DNA from: Benzoatithermus sp963720725 | GTDB lineage: Bacteria > Pseudomonadota > Alphaproteobacteria > Geminicoccales > Geminicoccaceae | NCBI GenBank assembly: GCA_963720725.1 | Contig: CAVRGN010000001.1 | Span: 310,001 to 374,000, forward strand | DNA: 64,000 nt | Direction of reading: 5' to 3' | Shown here: positions 40,655 through 49,968 of the stretch, piece by piece | How the letters are laid out: every line of letters begins with the position of its first letter | How positions within the stretch are numbered: the first letter of the stretch is position 1 | The notes under the pieces: model-generated | Database searches by the model: none | Told to the model about the DNA's origin: nothing | Seen by the model: only the letters and a program-made list of their open reading frames with translations | Made by a program: the position numbers and the translations under genes

Positions 40655-41803
40655 ATGAAACTCAAGAATGTCATCCTGGGCACGTCGGCGCTGGCCGGTG
40701 TTGCCATGCTGGGCTTGGCTCCTGCACCCGCTTCCGCCGCGGAGGTCGTGCCGGGCGGGGCCCTGAACCTGACCCTGACGGGCTTTGCCCGCTTCGAGGC
40801 GTTCGGCGGCGAGCAGGACGATTCCAAGCTCGACAACTCGCTGTCGCGCAGCCTCGACTTCCGCAACGACACCGAGGTCCACGTCATCGCCCGCGGCAAG
40901 GACGAGCAGAGCGGCCTCGAATACGGTGCCACGATCGAGTTCGAAGCCGACACCAACAACACGGCGAACACCGACGAGAGCTGGCTGTTCCTGCGCGGCG
41001 GCTGGGGCGAGGTCCGGCTCGGTGACGAGGACGGCGTGGTCGACAACAGCTCGGTCGGCGCCCAGACCATCGCCGCCGGCACCGGCGGTATCGACGGCTC
41101 GGACGCGGTGATCTCGGCCGCCCCGGTCGTCTATCTCACCAACACCAACGACGCGACCAAGATCCGCTACTACACGCCGTCCTTCGGCGGCTTCAGCGTC
41201 GGCGTCGACTACACGCCGACCCAGCAGGTCATCAACAGCGGCGCCCAGAACGGCCAGTTCTTCGCCCAGAAGGGTGGCGGCGGCGATATCGGCATGCAGG
41301 CCAAGAACGTGGTCGAGGGCGCCCTCGTCTACGACGGCGAGTTCGGCGGCATCGGCGTGCTGGCTTCGGTGGTCGGCCTCTACGGCGACCTGAAGAACAG
41401 CGCCGAGACCGCGTTCGGCGACGACAAGTGGTGGGGCGTGCAGGGCGGCGCCTCGGTCGACCTGTACGGCTTCAAGCTCGCCGGCAGCGTCGCCACGACA
41501 ATCGTGGGTGACACCAAGCGCGACTTCTTCACCGCCGGCATCGGCTACGGCTTCGGCCCGGTCAACACCTCGGTGACCTACGGCCAGATCTTCAACACCA
41601 ACTCCGACTTCGACGAAGCGGTCGGCATCGGCGACTCGGCCTACAACTTGGTGGTGTCGGCCGACTACGCGCTGGCGCCCGGTCTGGTGCTGGCGGGTGA
41701 CGTCAGCTGGTTCGACAACGACACGACGGGCGACAGTGAGACCGACTTCGGCACCGGCGACAAGGGCTGGACCGCGGTGGGAAGCGTCCGCCTGGCATTC
41801 TGA
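40655..41803 (+). CDS. Porin, copy 1
   Basis: The 382-residue outer-membrane protein has a signal peptide (MKLKNVILGTSALAGVAMLG, cut after ASA) and alternating beta strands ending in Phe, the mark for barrel assembly. Features are LNLTLTGFARFEAFGGEQDD, NDTEVHVIARGKDEQSGLEY and FLRGGWGEVRLGDEDGV, as in Gram-negative general porins. A strong hairpin with a short T-run follows. The next gene is a close paralogue. The low content of disruptions and strong ribosome-binding region suggest high expression. Confidence 0.9.
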   Translation: MKLKNVILGTSALAGVAMLGLAPAPASAAEVVPGGALNLTLTGFARFEAFGGEQDDSKLDNSLSRSLDFRNDTEVHVIARGKDEQSGLEYGATIEFEADTNNTANTDESWLFLRGGWGEVRLGDEDGVVDNSSVGAQTIAAGTGGIDGSDAVISAAPVVYLTNTNDATKIRYYTPSFGGFSVGVDYTPTQQVINSGAQNGQFFAQKGGGGDIGMQAKNVVEGALVYDGEFGGIGVLASVVGLYGDLKNSAETAFGDDKWWGVQGGASVDLYGFKLAGSVATTIVGDTKRDFFTAGIGYGFGPVNTSVTYGQIFNTNSDFDEAVGIGDSAYNLVVSADYALAPGLVLAGDVSWFDNDTTGDSETDFGTGDKGWTAVGSVRLAF

Positions 41804-41833
41804 CACACGGCTGGGCCTAGCCTAGCGACCTGG

Positions 41834-41864
41834 AGCGGCGGGGGTTTCACCCCCGCCGCTTTCC
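41834..41864 (+). terminator. Rho-independent terminator after porin copy 1
   Basis: AGCGGCGGGGGT (from 41834) and ACCCCCGCCGCT (to 41860) form a perfect 12-bp stem around TTC, followed by TTCC. It lies 30 bases after the porin stop. Confidence 0.8.
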
Positions 41865-42080
41865 GTTTCGGCGCCGATGCTGTTGCGAGGCCATCACACC
41901 CGTGAGGCAGCCATGTACCGCCTCGGGCGACAGCGGTTGAATTGTGCGGGGTATGGCGCGAACAAGCCAAGGCGAAGTTTGGCGGCTGTGGGCGGGAGCA
42001 TGTCTCGGCGTGCTGCCGGGGCCGAACTGGCGCGAGCGCCATCGCCGTTGTGCGCTGCGGCTAGAATCAGGGGACCAGGA

Positions 42081-43232
42081 ATGACGCTGAAAAATATCCT
42101 TTTGGGCACAAGCGCTGCCATCGGTGCCGGTTTGCTCGTTTCTGCACCGCCTCTGGCTCCTGCTGCGCGCGCGGTCGAGGTGGCACCCGGAGGTGCGTTG
42201 AATCTGACGCTAACCGGCTTTGCGAGGTTCGAGGCGTTCGGCGGCGAGCAGGACGATCTGCATCTCAACGACACGCTGTCGCGCAGCCTCGACTTCCGCA
42301 ACGACACCGAGGTCCATGTCGTCGCCCGCGGCAAGAGCGAGCAGACCGGCCTCGAATACGGTGCCACGATCGAGTTCGAGGCCGACACCAACAACACGTT
42401 CAATACCGACGAGAGCTGGCTGTTCCTGCGCGGCGGCTGGGGTGAGATCCGCCTCGGCGACGAGGACGGCGTGGCCGACAACAGTGCCGTGGGTGCGCAG
42501 ACCATCGCCGCCGGCACCGGCGGCATCGACGGCTCGGACGCGGTGATCTCGGCGGCCCCGGTGGTCTACATCACCAACACCAACGACGCGACCAAGGTCC
42601 GCTACTACACCCCCTCCTTCGGCGGCTTCAGTGTCGGCGTGTCCTACACCCCCACCCAGCAGGTGATCGGCAGTGGCGCCCAGAACGGCCAGTTCTTCGC
42701 CCAGAAGGGCGGTGGCGGCGATCTCGGCATGCAGGGCAAGAACGTGGTCGAGGGCGGGCTCGTCTACGACGGCGAGTTCGGCGGTATCGGCGTGCTGGCC
42801 TCGGTGGTCGGCCTGTATGGCGAATTGAAGAACAGCGGCGAAACCAACTTCGGCGACGACAAGTGGCGGGGTGCGCAGGCTGGCGCCTCGGTGGATCTGT
42901 TCGGCTTCAAGCTGGCGGGCAGCTACGGCTACAACGAGGTCGGCGACCTGAAGAACCAGTTCATCACCGCTGGTATCGGTGCATCGCTCGGGCCGGTGAA
43001 CACCTCGGTGACCTACGGCCAGATGATCGACACCAACGGCGACTTCGACGAGGCTCGCGGCATCGGCGACTCGGCCTACAACCTGGTGGTCTCGGCGGAC
43101 GTGCCGATCGCACCGGGCCTGGTCCTGGCCGGCGACGTCAGCTTCTTCGACAACGACCAGACCGATTCGGAGGCCACCGGCACGGGCGACACCGGCTGGG
43201 CCGCGGTGGGCAGCTTCCGCCTGGCGTTCTGA
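42081..43232 (+). CDS. Porin, copy 2
   Basis: The 383-residue protein is a paralogue of copy 1 with long identical blocks (for example GAQTIAAGTGGIDGSDAVIS and NGQFFAQKGGGGD) and differences mainly in the signal peptide, in strands near residues 270-310 and at the end. The signal peptide starts MTLKNILLGTSAAIGAGLLV. The C-terminal residue is Phe. The copies are in tandem, which indicates gene duplication with continued exchange or recent origin. Confidence 0.9.
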   Translation: MTLKNILLGTSAAIGAGLLVSAPPLAPAARAVEVAPGGALNLTLTGFARFEAFGGEQDDLHLNDTLSRSLDFRNDTEVHVVARGKSEQTGLEYGATIEFEADTNNTFNTDESWLFLRGGWGEIRLGDEDGVADNSAVGAQTIAAGTGGIDGSDAVISAAPVVYITNTNDATKVRYYTPSFGGFSVGVSYTPTQQVIGSGAQNGQFFAQKGGGGDLGMQGKNVVEGGLVYDGEFGGIGVLASVVGLYGELKNSGETNFGDDKWRGAQAGASVDLFGFKLAGSYGYNEVGDLKNQFITAGIGASLGPVNTSVTYGQMIDTNGDFDEARGIGDSAYNLVVSADVPIAPGLVLAGDVSFFDNDQTDSEATGTGDTGWAAVGSFRLAF

Positions 43233-43258
43233 TCGGCCCGCTGCGACCTGCGAAGATC

Positions 43259-43284
43259 GGGCGGCGGGGCATGCCTCGCCGCCC
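43259..43284 (+). terminator. Hairpin after porin copy 2
   Basis: GGGCGGCGGGGC and GCCTCGCCGCCC pair (one G-T) to form a strong stem 26 bases after the porin stop, followed by GTCATTCTT. It is a probable intrinsic terminator, with a weaker T-run than after copy 1. Confidence 0.6.
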
Positions 43285-43373
43285 GTCATTCTTGCGCCGT
43301 TGCACCGTTGCAACTCGCATGATCGCCGCCGTGATGCTATATCGGGACTACTTCTGTTGGCGGATGCAACGCG

Positions 43374-44057
43374 GTGAAGCGGACCCTCGGCAATATTTTG
43401 GCGGCGGCACTGATGGTGTCGGGCGCGTCCGTCGCGTCGGCGCTCGAGCTGGTGCCCGGCGGCTACGGTGCTGCGGCTCCGGCCCAGCAGTCGGACGTGG
43501 TCGACGAGAGTGTCGATCTGAGCGGCGGGCTCGCCTCGCCGAGCGTGGCGCTCGAGTTCACGCCGCGCGGGGGCGCGGCACTCTGGTCCCGCTCCGACGA
43601 TCCCGAATCGCCCGGCCTCCGCTTCGACCTCACGGTCCATGGCAGCCCGACCGAACGGCTCGAGCGGTTCGATCTCGGCACGTCGCGCGACGCCTATCGC
43701 GCGAGTTCGACGGCAATGCCGACGGCGCTGACGGTCGGCGGGGCCATGCGCTGGTCCGACTGGAGCCTGGGTGGCGGGCTCGGGCGCGCCCAGGTGCTCG
43801 GCGAGGACGTCGACCTGATGGCCGCCAGCCTCGGCTACGGCCCGCTGACGGCGGAGCTGGCCTACGGTCAGTCGCAACCGGTCCAGGGTCAGCCGCGCGA
43901 CGTTCTGATGCTGAGCACGGATCTCGCGGCTTGGTCGTGGCTGACGCTGGAGAGCGATCTGGCGGTGGGCTCGCGGGTCGACACGGTCGACGGTCAGCGC
44001 GACCGCAACCGCGAACCGGTGGCGGCCGGCCGGCTCGGGCTGCGTTTGAATTTCTAG
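43374..44057 (+). CDS. Porin-like outer-membrane protein, diverged and short
   Basis: GTG 43374 begins a 227-residue protein with a signal peptide (KRTLGNILAAALMVSGASVA) and a mature start LELVPGGYG that resembles the porins (EVVPGGALN). The rest differs, but it has alternating beta-strand sequence (GAMRWSDWSLGGGLGRAQ, GYGPLTAELAYGQSQ) and ends in LGLRLNF with terminal Phe. It is much shorter than the two porins next to it. It is probably a small barrel of unknown role. Confidence 0.6.
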   Translation: MKRTLGNILAAALMVSGASVASALELVPGGYGAAAPAQQSDVVDESVDLSGGLASPSVALEFTPRGGAALWSRSDDPESPGLRFDLTVHGSPTERLERFDLGTSRDAYRASSTAMPTALTVGGAMRWSDWSLGGGLGRAQVLGEDVDLMAASLGYGPLTAELAYGQSQPVQGQPRDVLMLSTDLAAWSWLTLESDLAVGSRVDTVDGQRDRNREPVAAGRLGLRLNF

Positions 44058-44175
44058 CCGCCGCTCATGGTGGCGGCTGCTGCCTGTTGTGCTAGGGTCC
44101 GCGAAAGAGCAAGAAGTCGGCCGCGTTTGCCCGCGGCCGCCCAGTGGACCAGATCTATGACCCAGAACCTTCGAC

Positions 44176-44718
44176 TTGCGTGCCCTCGGGCTGCTGCTCC
44201 TGTCCGGGCTGGGCATCGCCGGCTGTGGCGAGAGCAAGATGCCCGAGTTCACGGTCTTCGACCCGAAACAGCAGCGGCAGCGTGACCAGTCGGGCACCTT
44301 CACCGGCCGCGACGGCCTCACCATCTTCGGCACCGGCAACAGCGGGGCGGCACAGCAGGCGGCCGCGGCCAGTTCCGGCAGCGGCGGGATCGGGGTCAAC
44401 GCCTATCTGTGGCGTGGCGCGCTCGAGACCATCAACTTCATGCCGCTGGCCTCGGCCGATCCGTTCGGCGGCTTGATCATCACCGACTGGTACCAGCCGG
44501 CGGGGCTCGCCGACGAGCGGCTCAAGGTGCATGTGCTGATCCTCGACCGGAGCCTGCGCGCGGACGGGGTCCAGGTTTCGGTGTTCCGGCAGTTGCGCGA
44601 CGCGCGCGGCGACTGGGTCGACGAGCCGGTGGATACGAAGACGGTCAGCGACCTCGAGGACAAGATCCTGACCAAGGCGCGCGAGCTGCGCATCGCCGGG
44701 CTCGAGACCGCCGGCTGA
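44176..44718 (+). CDS. DUF3576 lipoprotein
   Basis: The 180-residue protein has a lipoprotein signal (LGLLLLSGLGIAGC, lipobox IAGC) and conserved parts VNAYLWRGALETINFMPLAS, DPFGGLIITDWYQP and DEPVDTKTVSDLEDKILTKA that match DUF3576. The gene stands before leuS as in other alphaproteobacteria. The start is unclear: TTG 44176 is the only in-frame choice, but an ATG at 44157 (MTQNLRL) one frame off would give a better signal peptide if one base were missing. Function is unknown. Confidence 0.8.
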   Translation: MRALGLLLLSGLGIAGCGESKMPEFTVFDPKQQRQRDQSGTFTGRDGLTIFGTGNSGAAQQAAAASSGSGGIGVNAYLWRGALETINFMPLASADPFGGLIITDWYQPAGLADERLKVHVLILDRSLRADGVQVSVFRQLRDARGDWVDEPVDTKTVSDLEDKILTKARELRIAGLETAG

Positions 44719-44821
44719 GCCGAACTCGGCGTCGCCCGCGCCGCCGGGCTTCTTGTTCCTTGCCTGACGGTCGCTTGCGTGGCAGGCCGCAAGCACCGTC
44801 GGCCCGCACCGTCGAGGTTTG

Positions 44822-47380
44822 ATGTCCCGCTATCCGTTCCGCGCCACCGAGGCGAAGTGGCAGCAGGTCTGGCAGGAGCGCCGCTGCTTCGAGGCGGCGA
44901 TCGACCGGTCGCGGCCGAAATACTACGTGCTCGAGATGTTCCCCTATCCGTCGGGGCGCATCCATATGGGCCACGTCCGCAACTACACCATGGGCGACGT
45001 CGTCGCCCGCCTGAAGCGGGCCCAGGGCTTCAACGTGCTGCACCCCATGGGCTGGGACGCGTTCGGCCTGCCGGCCGAGAACGCCGCGATCCAGAAGGGC
45101 GTCCATCCGGCCGCCTGGACCTACGCCAACATCGCCGAGATGCGCGAGCAGATGAAGGCGATCGGCTGCTCGCTCGACTGGTCGCGCGAGATCGCCACCT
45201 GCGACCCGGCCTACTACCGCCACGAGCAGGCGATGTTCCTGGAGATGCTCGAGCGCGGCCTGGTCTACCGCAAGGAGAGCTGGGTCAACTGGGATCCGGT
45301 CGACCGCACCGTGCTCGCCAACGAGCAGGTGATCGACGGCCGCGGCTGGCGCAGCGGTGCGGTCGTCGAGCGCCGCAAGCTGGCGCAATGGTTCTTCAAG
45401 ATCACCGCCTACGCCGAGGAGCTGCTCGTAGCACTGGACGGGCTGGAGCGCTGGCCGGACAAGGTCCGGCTGATGCAGCGCAACTGGATCGGCAAGTCCA
45501 CGGGTGCGCGCGTCGGGTTCGCCCTGGTCGAGCGCGCCGAGACCGTCGAGGTGTTCACCACCAGGCCCGACACGCTGTTCGGCGCCTCCTTCGTCGCCAT
45601 CGCTCCCGACCACCCGCTGGCGACGGCGCTGGCCCGCGAGAACGCCGAGCTCGCCGCGTTCGCCGCCGACTGCCTGCGCGGCGGCACCAGCGAGGCCGAG
45701 ATCGAGACCCAGGAGAAGCGCGGCTTCGCCACCGGCCTGTCCTGCCGCCATCCGCTCGCTCCCGACCGGCTGTTGCCGGTCTATGTCGCGAATTTCGTGC
45801 TGATGGACTACGGCACCGGTGCGATCTTCGGCTGCCCGGCCCACGACCAGCGCGACCTCGATTTCGCCCGCCGCTACGGCCTGCCGGTGATCCCGGTGGT
45901 GCTGCCGCCCGGCGCCGATCCCGCCACCTTCGCGGTCGGCGACGAAGCCTATGTCGGCGACGGCGTGCTCTGCCACTCGGCCTTCCTCGACGGGCTCGAC
46001 GTCGAGGACGGCAAGCGCCGCGTGATCGCGGAGCTGGAGCGGCTCGGGGCCGGGCGGGGCGAGACCACCTGGCGCTTGCGCGATTGGGGCGTGTCCCGGC
46101 AGCGCTACTGGGGCTGCCCGATCCCGGTGATCCACTGCGCTGCCTGCGGCGTCGTGCCGGTGCCGCGCGACCGGCTGCCGGTCGAGCTGCCGCAGGACGT
46201 CGACTTCTCCCGCCCCGGCAATCCGCTCGAGCGCCATCCGACCTGGCCCGTGGTCGACTGCCCCCGGTGCGGCGGGCCGGCGCGGCGCGAGACCGACACC
46301 TTCGACACCTTCATGGAGAGCTCCTGGTACTTCGCGCGCTTCGCCGACGCGGATGCCGCGGACCGGCCGTTCGGGCGCGCGGCCGCCGACTACTGGCTGC
46401 CGGTCGACCAGTATATCGGCGGCGTGGAGCATGCCGTGCTGCACCTGCTCTATTCGCGCTTCTACACCCGCGCGATGGCCGACTGCGCCTATCTGGACCT
46501 GGACGAGCCGTTCGCGGGACTGTTCACCCAGGGCATGATCACGCACCTCACCTTCAAGGACGAGGCCGGCGACTGGCTGGAGCCGGGCGAGGTCGCCCGC
46601 GACGAGCAGGGGACCTGGGTCACCGCGGCGGACCGGCGGCCGGTCACCGCCGGCCGGGTCGAGAAGATGAGCAAGTCCAAGCGCAACACGATCGACCCGG
46701 CCGCGATCATCGAGGGCTATGGCGCCGACACCGCGCGCCTGTTCATGCTCTCCGACAGCCCGCCCGACCGGGACCTGGAGTGGACCGACGCCGGGGTCGA
46801 CGGAGCCTGGCGCTACCTGAACCGGCTGTGGCGGCTGATCGCCGACCGGGCGCCGGGCCTCCCGGCTCCCGCCGCCGGCGAGCTCGGACCCGACGCCCGG
46901 GCACTCAGGCGGACGGTGCACCGGACCATCGCCCAGGTGACCGCCGAGCTCGAGCGGCTCCATTTCAACAAGGCCGTGGCGCTGGTGCGCGAACTGTCCA
47001 ACGCCATCGAGACCTTCGCGCCCGGCACGGACGCGGAGCGCGGCCTGCTGCGCGAGGCGCTGGAGACCGTCGTCCTGCTGCTGGGCCCGATGGTGCCGCA
47101 TCTGGCCGAGGAGCTGTGGCAGCTGCTCGGGCACGAGAGCCTCCTGGTCGAGACGCCCTGGCCGGTGGCGGACGCGGCCTGGCTGGTCACCGATTCGGTG
47201 ATCGTGCCGGTCCAGGTCAACGGCAAGCGCCGCGCCGAGCTGGCGCTGCCGCGCGGCGCCGCCGCTGCCGAGGTCGAGGCCATGGCGCTGGCCGACGCCG
47301 CGGTCCAGCGGGCCATGGAAGGCAAGCCGCCCCGCCGGGTGGTGGTGGTGCCGGACAAGATCGTGAATGTCGTGGTCTGA
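44822..47380 (+). CDS. leuS: Leucyl-tRNA synthetase
   Basis: The 852-residue class I synthetase charges tRNA-Leu. HIGH motif is seen as HMGHVRN in MFPYPSGRIHMGHVRNYTM, and KMSKS is in VEKMSKSKRNTIDP. The editing domain shows VFTTRPDTLFGASFVAIAPD. A zinc-type CPRCGGPA and FMESSWYFARF are also normal. Full length and intact over 2.6 kb. ATG 44822 is used; a TTG lies immediately before it. The lptE gene overlaps its 3' end by 14 bases. Confidence 0.98.
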   Translation: MSRYPFRATEAKWQQVWQERRCFEAAIDRSRPKYYVLEMFPYPSGRIHMGHVRNYTMGDVVARLKRAQGFNVLHPMGWDAFGLPAENAAIQKGVHPAAWTYANIAEMREQMKAIGCSLDWSREIATCDPAYYRHEQAMFLEMLERGLVYRKESWVNWDPVDRTVLANEQVIDGRGWRSGAVVERRKLAQWFFKITAYAEELLVALDGLERWPDKVRLMQRNWIGKSTGARVGFALVERAETVEVFTTRPDTLFGASFVAIAPDHPLATALARENAELAAFAADCLRGGTSEAEIETQEKRGFATGLSCRHPLAPDRLLPVYVANFVLMDYGTGAIFGCPAHDQRDLDFARRYGLPVIPVVLPPGADPATFAVGDEAYVGDGVLCHSAFLDGLDVEDGKRRVIAELERLGAGRGETTWRLRDWGVSRQRYWGCPIPVIHCAACGVVPVPRDRLPVELPQDVDFSRPGNPLERHPTWPVVDCPRCGGPARRETDTFDTFMESSWYFARFADADAADRPFGRAAADYWLPVDQYIGGVEHAVLHLLYSRFYTRAMADCAYLDLDEPFAGLFTQGMITHLTFKDEAGDWLEPGEVARDEQGTWVTAADRRPVTAGRVEKMSKSKRNTIDPAAIIEGYGADTARLFMLSDSPPDRDLEWTDAGVDGAWRYLNRLWRLIADRAPGLPAPAAGELGPDARALRRTVHRTIAQVTAELERLHFNKAVALVRELSNAIETFAPGTDAERGLLREALETVVLLLGPMVPHLAEELWQLLGHESLLVETPWPVADAAWLVTDSVIVPVQVNGKRRAELALPRGAAAAEVEAMALADAAVQRAMEGKPPRRVVVVPDKIVNVVV

Positions 47381-47882
47381 CGCGCGCCGCCGCACGATCC
47401 TGGCGCTGGCTCTCGGGCTGGCAGCGGCCGGCTGCAACCTGAAGCCGATCTATCGCGGCCAGGAGGGGGCGGTGGTCGTGCCGGACCTGGCGGCGATCGA
47501 CGTCACCCAGCTCTACGGGCGTCGTGGCCAGTATCTGCGCGGCTACCTGCTCGACGAGTTCAACCCGCAAGGCATCACGGTGCCGACCGCCTACCAGCTC
47601 GACATCGTGCTGCGCGAGGAAACCAACACGCTGGCGATCCAGCTCGACAACACGCCGACCCGCGCCAACCTGGCGCTGGGTGCTTCCTTCACCCTCAAGC
47701 GCGTCTCCGACGGCGCCCTGCTCTACGATTCGGCGGTGCGCCGCGTGGTCAGCTACAATATCCGCACCGACCCGTTCGCGACCCTGATCACCGAGCAGGA
47801 CGCCGAGCGTCGCGCGTCGCGCGAGGTCGCCCGTCAGATCCGCACCATCCTCTCGCTCTATTTCGCGAACCCACCCAAGTGA
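47367..47882 (+). CDS. lptE: LPS-assembly lipoprotein LptE
   Basis: The 171-residue lipoprotein plugs the LptD barrel in the outer membrane. The signal ends with lipobox LAAAGC (Cys23). Conserved NLKPIYRGQEG and YQLDIVLREETNTLAIQLD follow, with VVSYNIRTDPFATLITEQDA near the end. It overlaps leuS by 14 bases and holA by 4 bases, the common leuS-lptE-holA order. Confidence 0.9.
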   Translation: MSWSDARRRTILALALGLAAAGCNLKPIYRGQEGAVVVPDLAAIDVTQLYGRRGQYLRGYLLDEFNPQGITVPTAYQLDIVLREETNTLAIQLDNTPTRANLALGASFTLKRVSDGALLYDSAVRRVVSYNIRTDPFATLITEQDAERRASREVARQIRTILSLYFANPPK

Positions 47883-48940
47883 AGCTCAAGCCGGCGGCGG
47901 TCGAGGGCTTCCTCGCCCGGCCCGATCCGCGCATCGTCACCGTCCTGCTCTACGGCCCCGACGCGGGCCTGGTCGCCGAGCGCGGCCGCCGCCTCGCCGC
48001 GGGCGTCGTCGACGATCTGCGCGACCCGTTCCGGGTCAGCGAGCTCTCCGCCGACGACCTGCGCGAGCGTCCCGGCCGGCTGGTCGAGGAGGCCCAGGCT
48101 TTGTGCCTGATGGGCGGGCGGCGGCTGGTGCGGGTGCGCGACGCCGCCGATCTCGCCACCACCGCGGTGCGCGACCTGCTGGCGCTGCCGGCGCAGGAGG
48201 GCTTCGTGGTGCTCGAGGCCGGCGATCTGCCGGCCAGCTCCAGCCTGCGCAAGTCCGTCGAGGATGCCGCCACCGCGGCGGCACTGCCCTGCTACCGCGA
48301 CGACGCGCGCGACCGCGGCGGCTTCGTCCGTGCGCTGATGGCCGAGCACGGGCTGGCGGCAGGACCCGACGCGCTGGCCTACCTCGAAAGCCATCTGGGT
48401 GGCGACCGCGGCGTCACCCGCACCGAGATCGCCAAGCTCGCCCTCTACCTCGCCGACCGTCCGGGCGCGCGGGCGACGCTCGCGGATGTGGCCGCCATCG
48501 TCGGCGACAGCTCGGCACTGGCCGTGGACGACGCGATCAACGCCGCCCTGCTCGGCCGCCGGCGCGAGCTCGACCGGGCGCTCGAGCGGCTGTTGGCCGA
48601 GGGGGAGGCGCCGGTCCGCCTGATCGGCGCCGCGACGCGGACCGCCATGCGGCTGCTGCGCCTGAGCGCCGTCGCCGCCGGCGGGTCGATCGAGGCGGCA
48701 CTCGCCGGCGCCCGGCCGCCGATCTTCTGGAAGCAGAAGGACCTGTTCAAGGACCTGCTGCGCCGCTGGTCGGCCGAGCGGCTGGCCGCCGCCCTGGCCC
48801 TGCTGCAGGCGGCCGAGCTGCGCTGCAAGAGCGCCGGTGCCACCCCGGATGCCGCCTTGTGCCGCGCCGTATTGGCGCAGATCGCCGCCATGGCGCCGAA
48901 CGGCGAGCTTCCGGCTGACGGCCGCGCAAATCGCCGCTAG
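47879..48940 (+). CDS. holA: DNA polymerase III delta subunit
   Basis: The 353-residue clamp-loader subunit has the HolA pattern: VTVLLYGPDAGLVAERGRR, GGRRLVRVRDA and LGGDRGVTRTEIAKLALYL, followed by VAAIVGDSSALAVDDAINAA and a C-terminal helical part with PPIFWKQKDLFKDLLRRW. It opens the sliding clamp at replication forks. GTG 47879 overlaps the lptE stop (GTGA). Confidence 0.93.
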   Translation: MKLKPAAVEGFLARPDPRIVTVLLYGPDAGLVAERGRRLAAGVVDDLRDPFRVSELSADDLRERPGRLVEEAQALCLMGGRRLVRVRDAADLATTAVRDLLALPAQEGFVVLEAGDLPASSSLRKSVEDAATAAALPCYRDDARDRGGFVRALMAEHGLAAGPDALAYLESHLGGDRGVTRTEIAKLALYLADRPGARATLADVAAIVGDSSALAVDDAINAALLGRRRELDRALERLLAEGEAPVRLIGAATRTAMRLLRLSAVAAGGSIEAALAGARPPIFWKQKDLFKDLLRRWSAERLAAALALLQAAELRCKSAGATPDAALCRAVLAQIAAMAPNGELPADGRANRR

Positions 48941-48969
48941 GGTGCCGCCGCTGCGAGCAAGGGGGGAAC

Positions 48970-49968
48970 GTGCTCCGCTACCTGGTCCATCGACTGCTGG
49001 TGATGGTGCCGACCCTGGTCGCGATCAGCATGATCGTGTTCATCATCATCCAGCTGCCTCCCGGCGACTACCTGACCACCATGCTGGCCGAGCTCCAGTC
49101 GCAGGGGGAGGGGGCGCAGCAGGCGAAGATCGACTATCTGCGCGAGCTCTACGGCCTCGACCGGCCGATGTGGCTGCAGTACCTGTACTGGTTCTGGGGC
49201 CTGCTCCACGGCGATCTCGGCTATTCGTTCGAGTATGACCGGCCGGTCTCCGACGTGATCGGCGACCGCATCTTCCTCACTTTCGTGATCTCGTTCGCGA
49301 CCATCCTGTTCACCTGGATCGTGTCGTTCCCGATCGCGATCTATTCTGCGACCCACAAATACAGCTGGGCCGATCACTCGCTGACCTTCGTCGGCTTCCT
49401 CGGCCTCGCCACGCCCAATTTCCTCCTGGCCCTGGTCCTGCTCTACGTTGCCAATGTCTGGTTCGGCACCTCGATCGGGGGGCTGGTCGATCCGGTCTAT
49501 CTCGATCAGCCGATGAGCTGGGCGAAATTCCTTTCCGTGCTCGAGCATCTGTGGGTGCCGGTGCTGGTGATCGGCACCGCCGGGACCGCGGCCATGATCC
49601 GCCGCCTGCGCGCCAACCTGCTCGACGAGCTGCAGAAGCCCTACTACGTCACCGCCAAGGCCAAGGGCATGCCGCCCTGGAAAGCGCTGGCCAAGTACCC
49701 CTTGCGCATGTCCTTGAACCCGTTCATCGCCGACATCGGCAGCCTCCTGCCCGAATTCATCTCCGGCTCGGCGCTGGTGTCGGTGGTACTCTCCCTGCCG
49801 ACCACCGGGCCGATCCTGGTCCGGGCGCTGCAGACCCAGGACATGTACCTCGCCGGCTCGTTCCTGATGCTGGAGTCCTTCCTGGTCGTGATCGGCGTGC
49901 TGGTCTCCGACCTGCTGCTCGCCTGGCTCGACCCGCGCATCCGCTTCGGCGGGGGGCAGACCCGATGA
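48970..49968 (+). CDS. Peptide-type ABC transporter permease (DppB-like)
   Basis: The 332-residue inner-membrane permease has the normal DppB/OppB plan: TM1 (RLLVMVPTLVAISMIVFIII), a periplasmic loop with LRELYGLDRPMWLQYLYW, five more TMs, and the EAA-type loop YYVTAKAKGMPPWKALAKYP contacting the ATPase. GTG 48970 is used, with GGGGGGAAC ahead. The second permease overlaps its stop. The substrate-binding protein and ATPase genes expected in such an operon are not present. Confidence 0.88.
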   Translation: MLRYLVHRLLVMVPTLVAISMIVFIIIQLPPGDYLTTMLAELQSQGEGAQQAKIDYLRELYGLDRPMWLQYLYWFWGLLHGDLGYSFEYDRPVSDVIGDRIFLTFVISFATILFTWIVSFPIAIYSATHKYSWADHSLTFVGFLGLATPNFLLALVLLYVANVWFGTSIGGLVDPVYLDQPMSWAKFLSVLEHLWVPVLVIGTAGTAAMIRRLRANLLDELQKPYYVTAKAKGMPPWKALAKYPLRMSLNPFIADIGSLLPEFISGSALVSVVLSLPTTGPILVRALQTQDMYLAGSFLMLESFLVVIGVLVSDLLLAWLDPRIRFGGGQTR

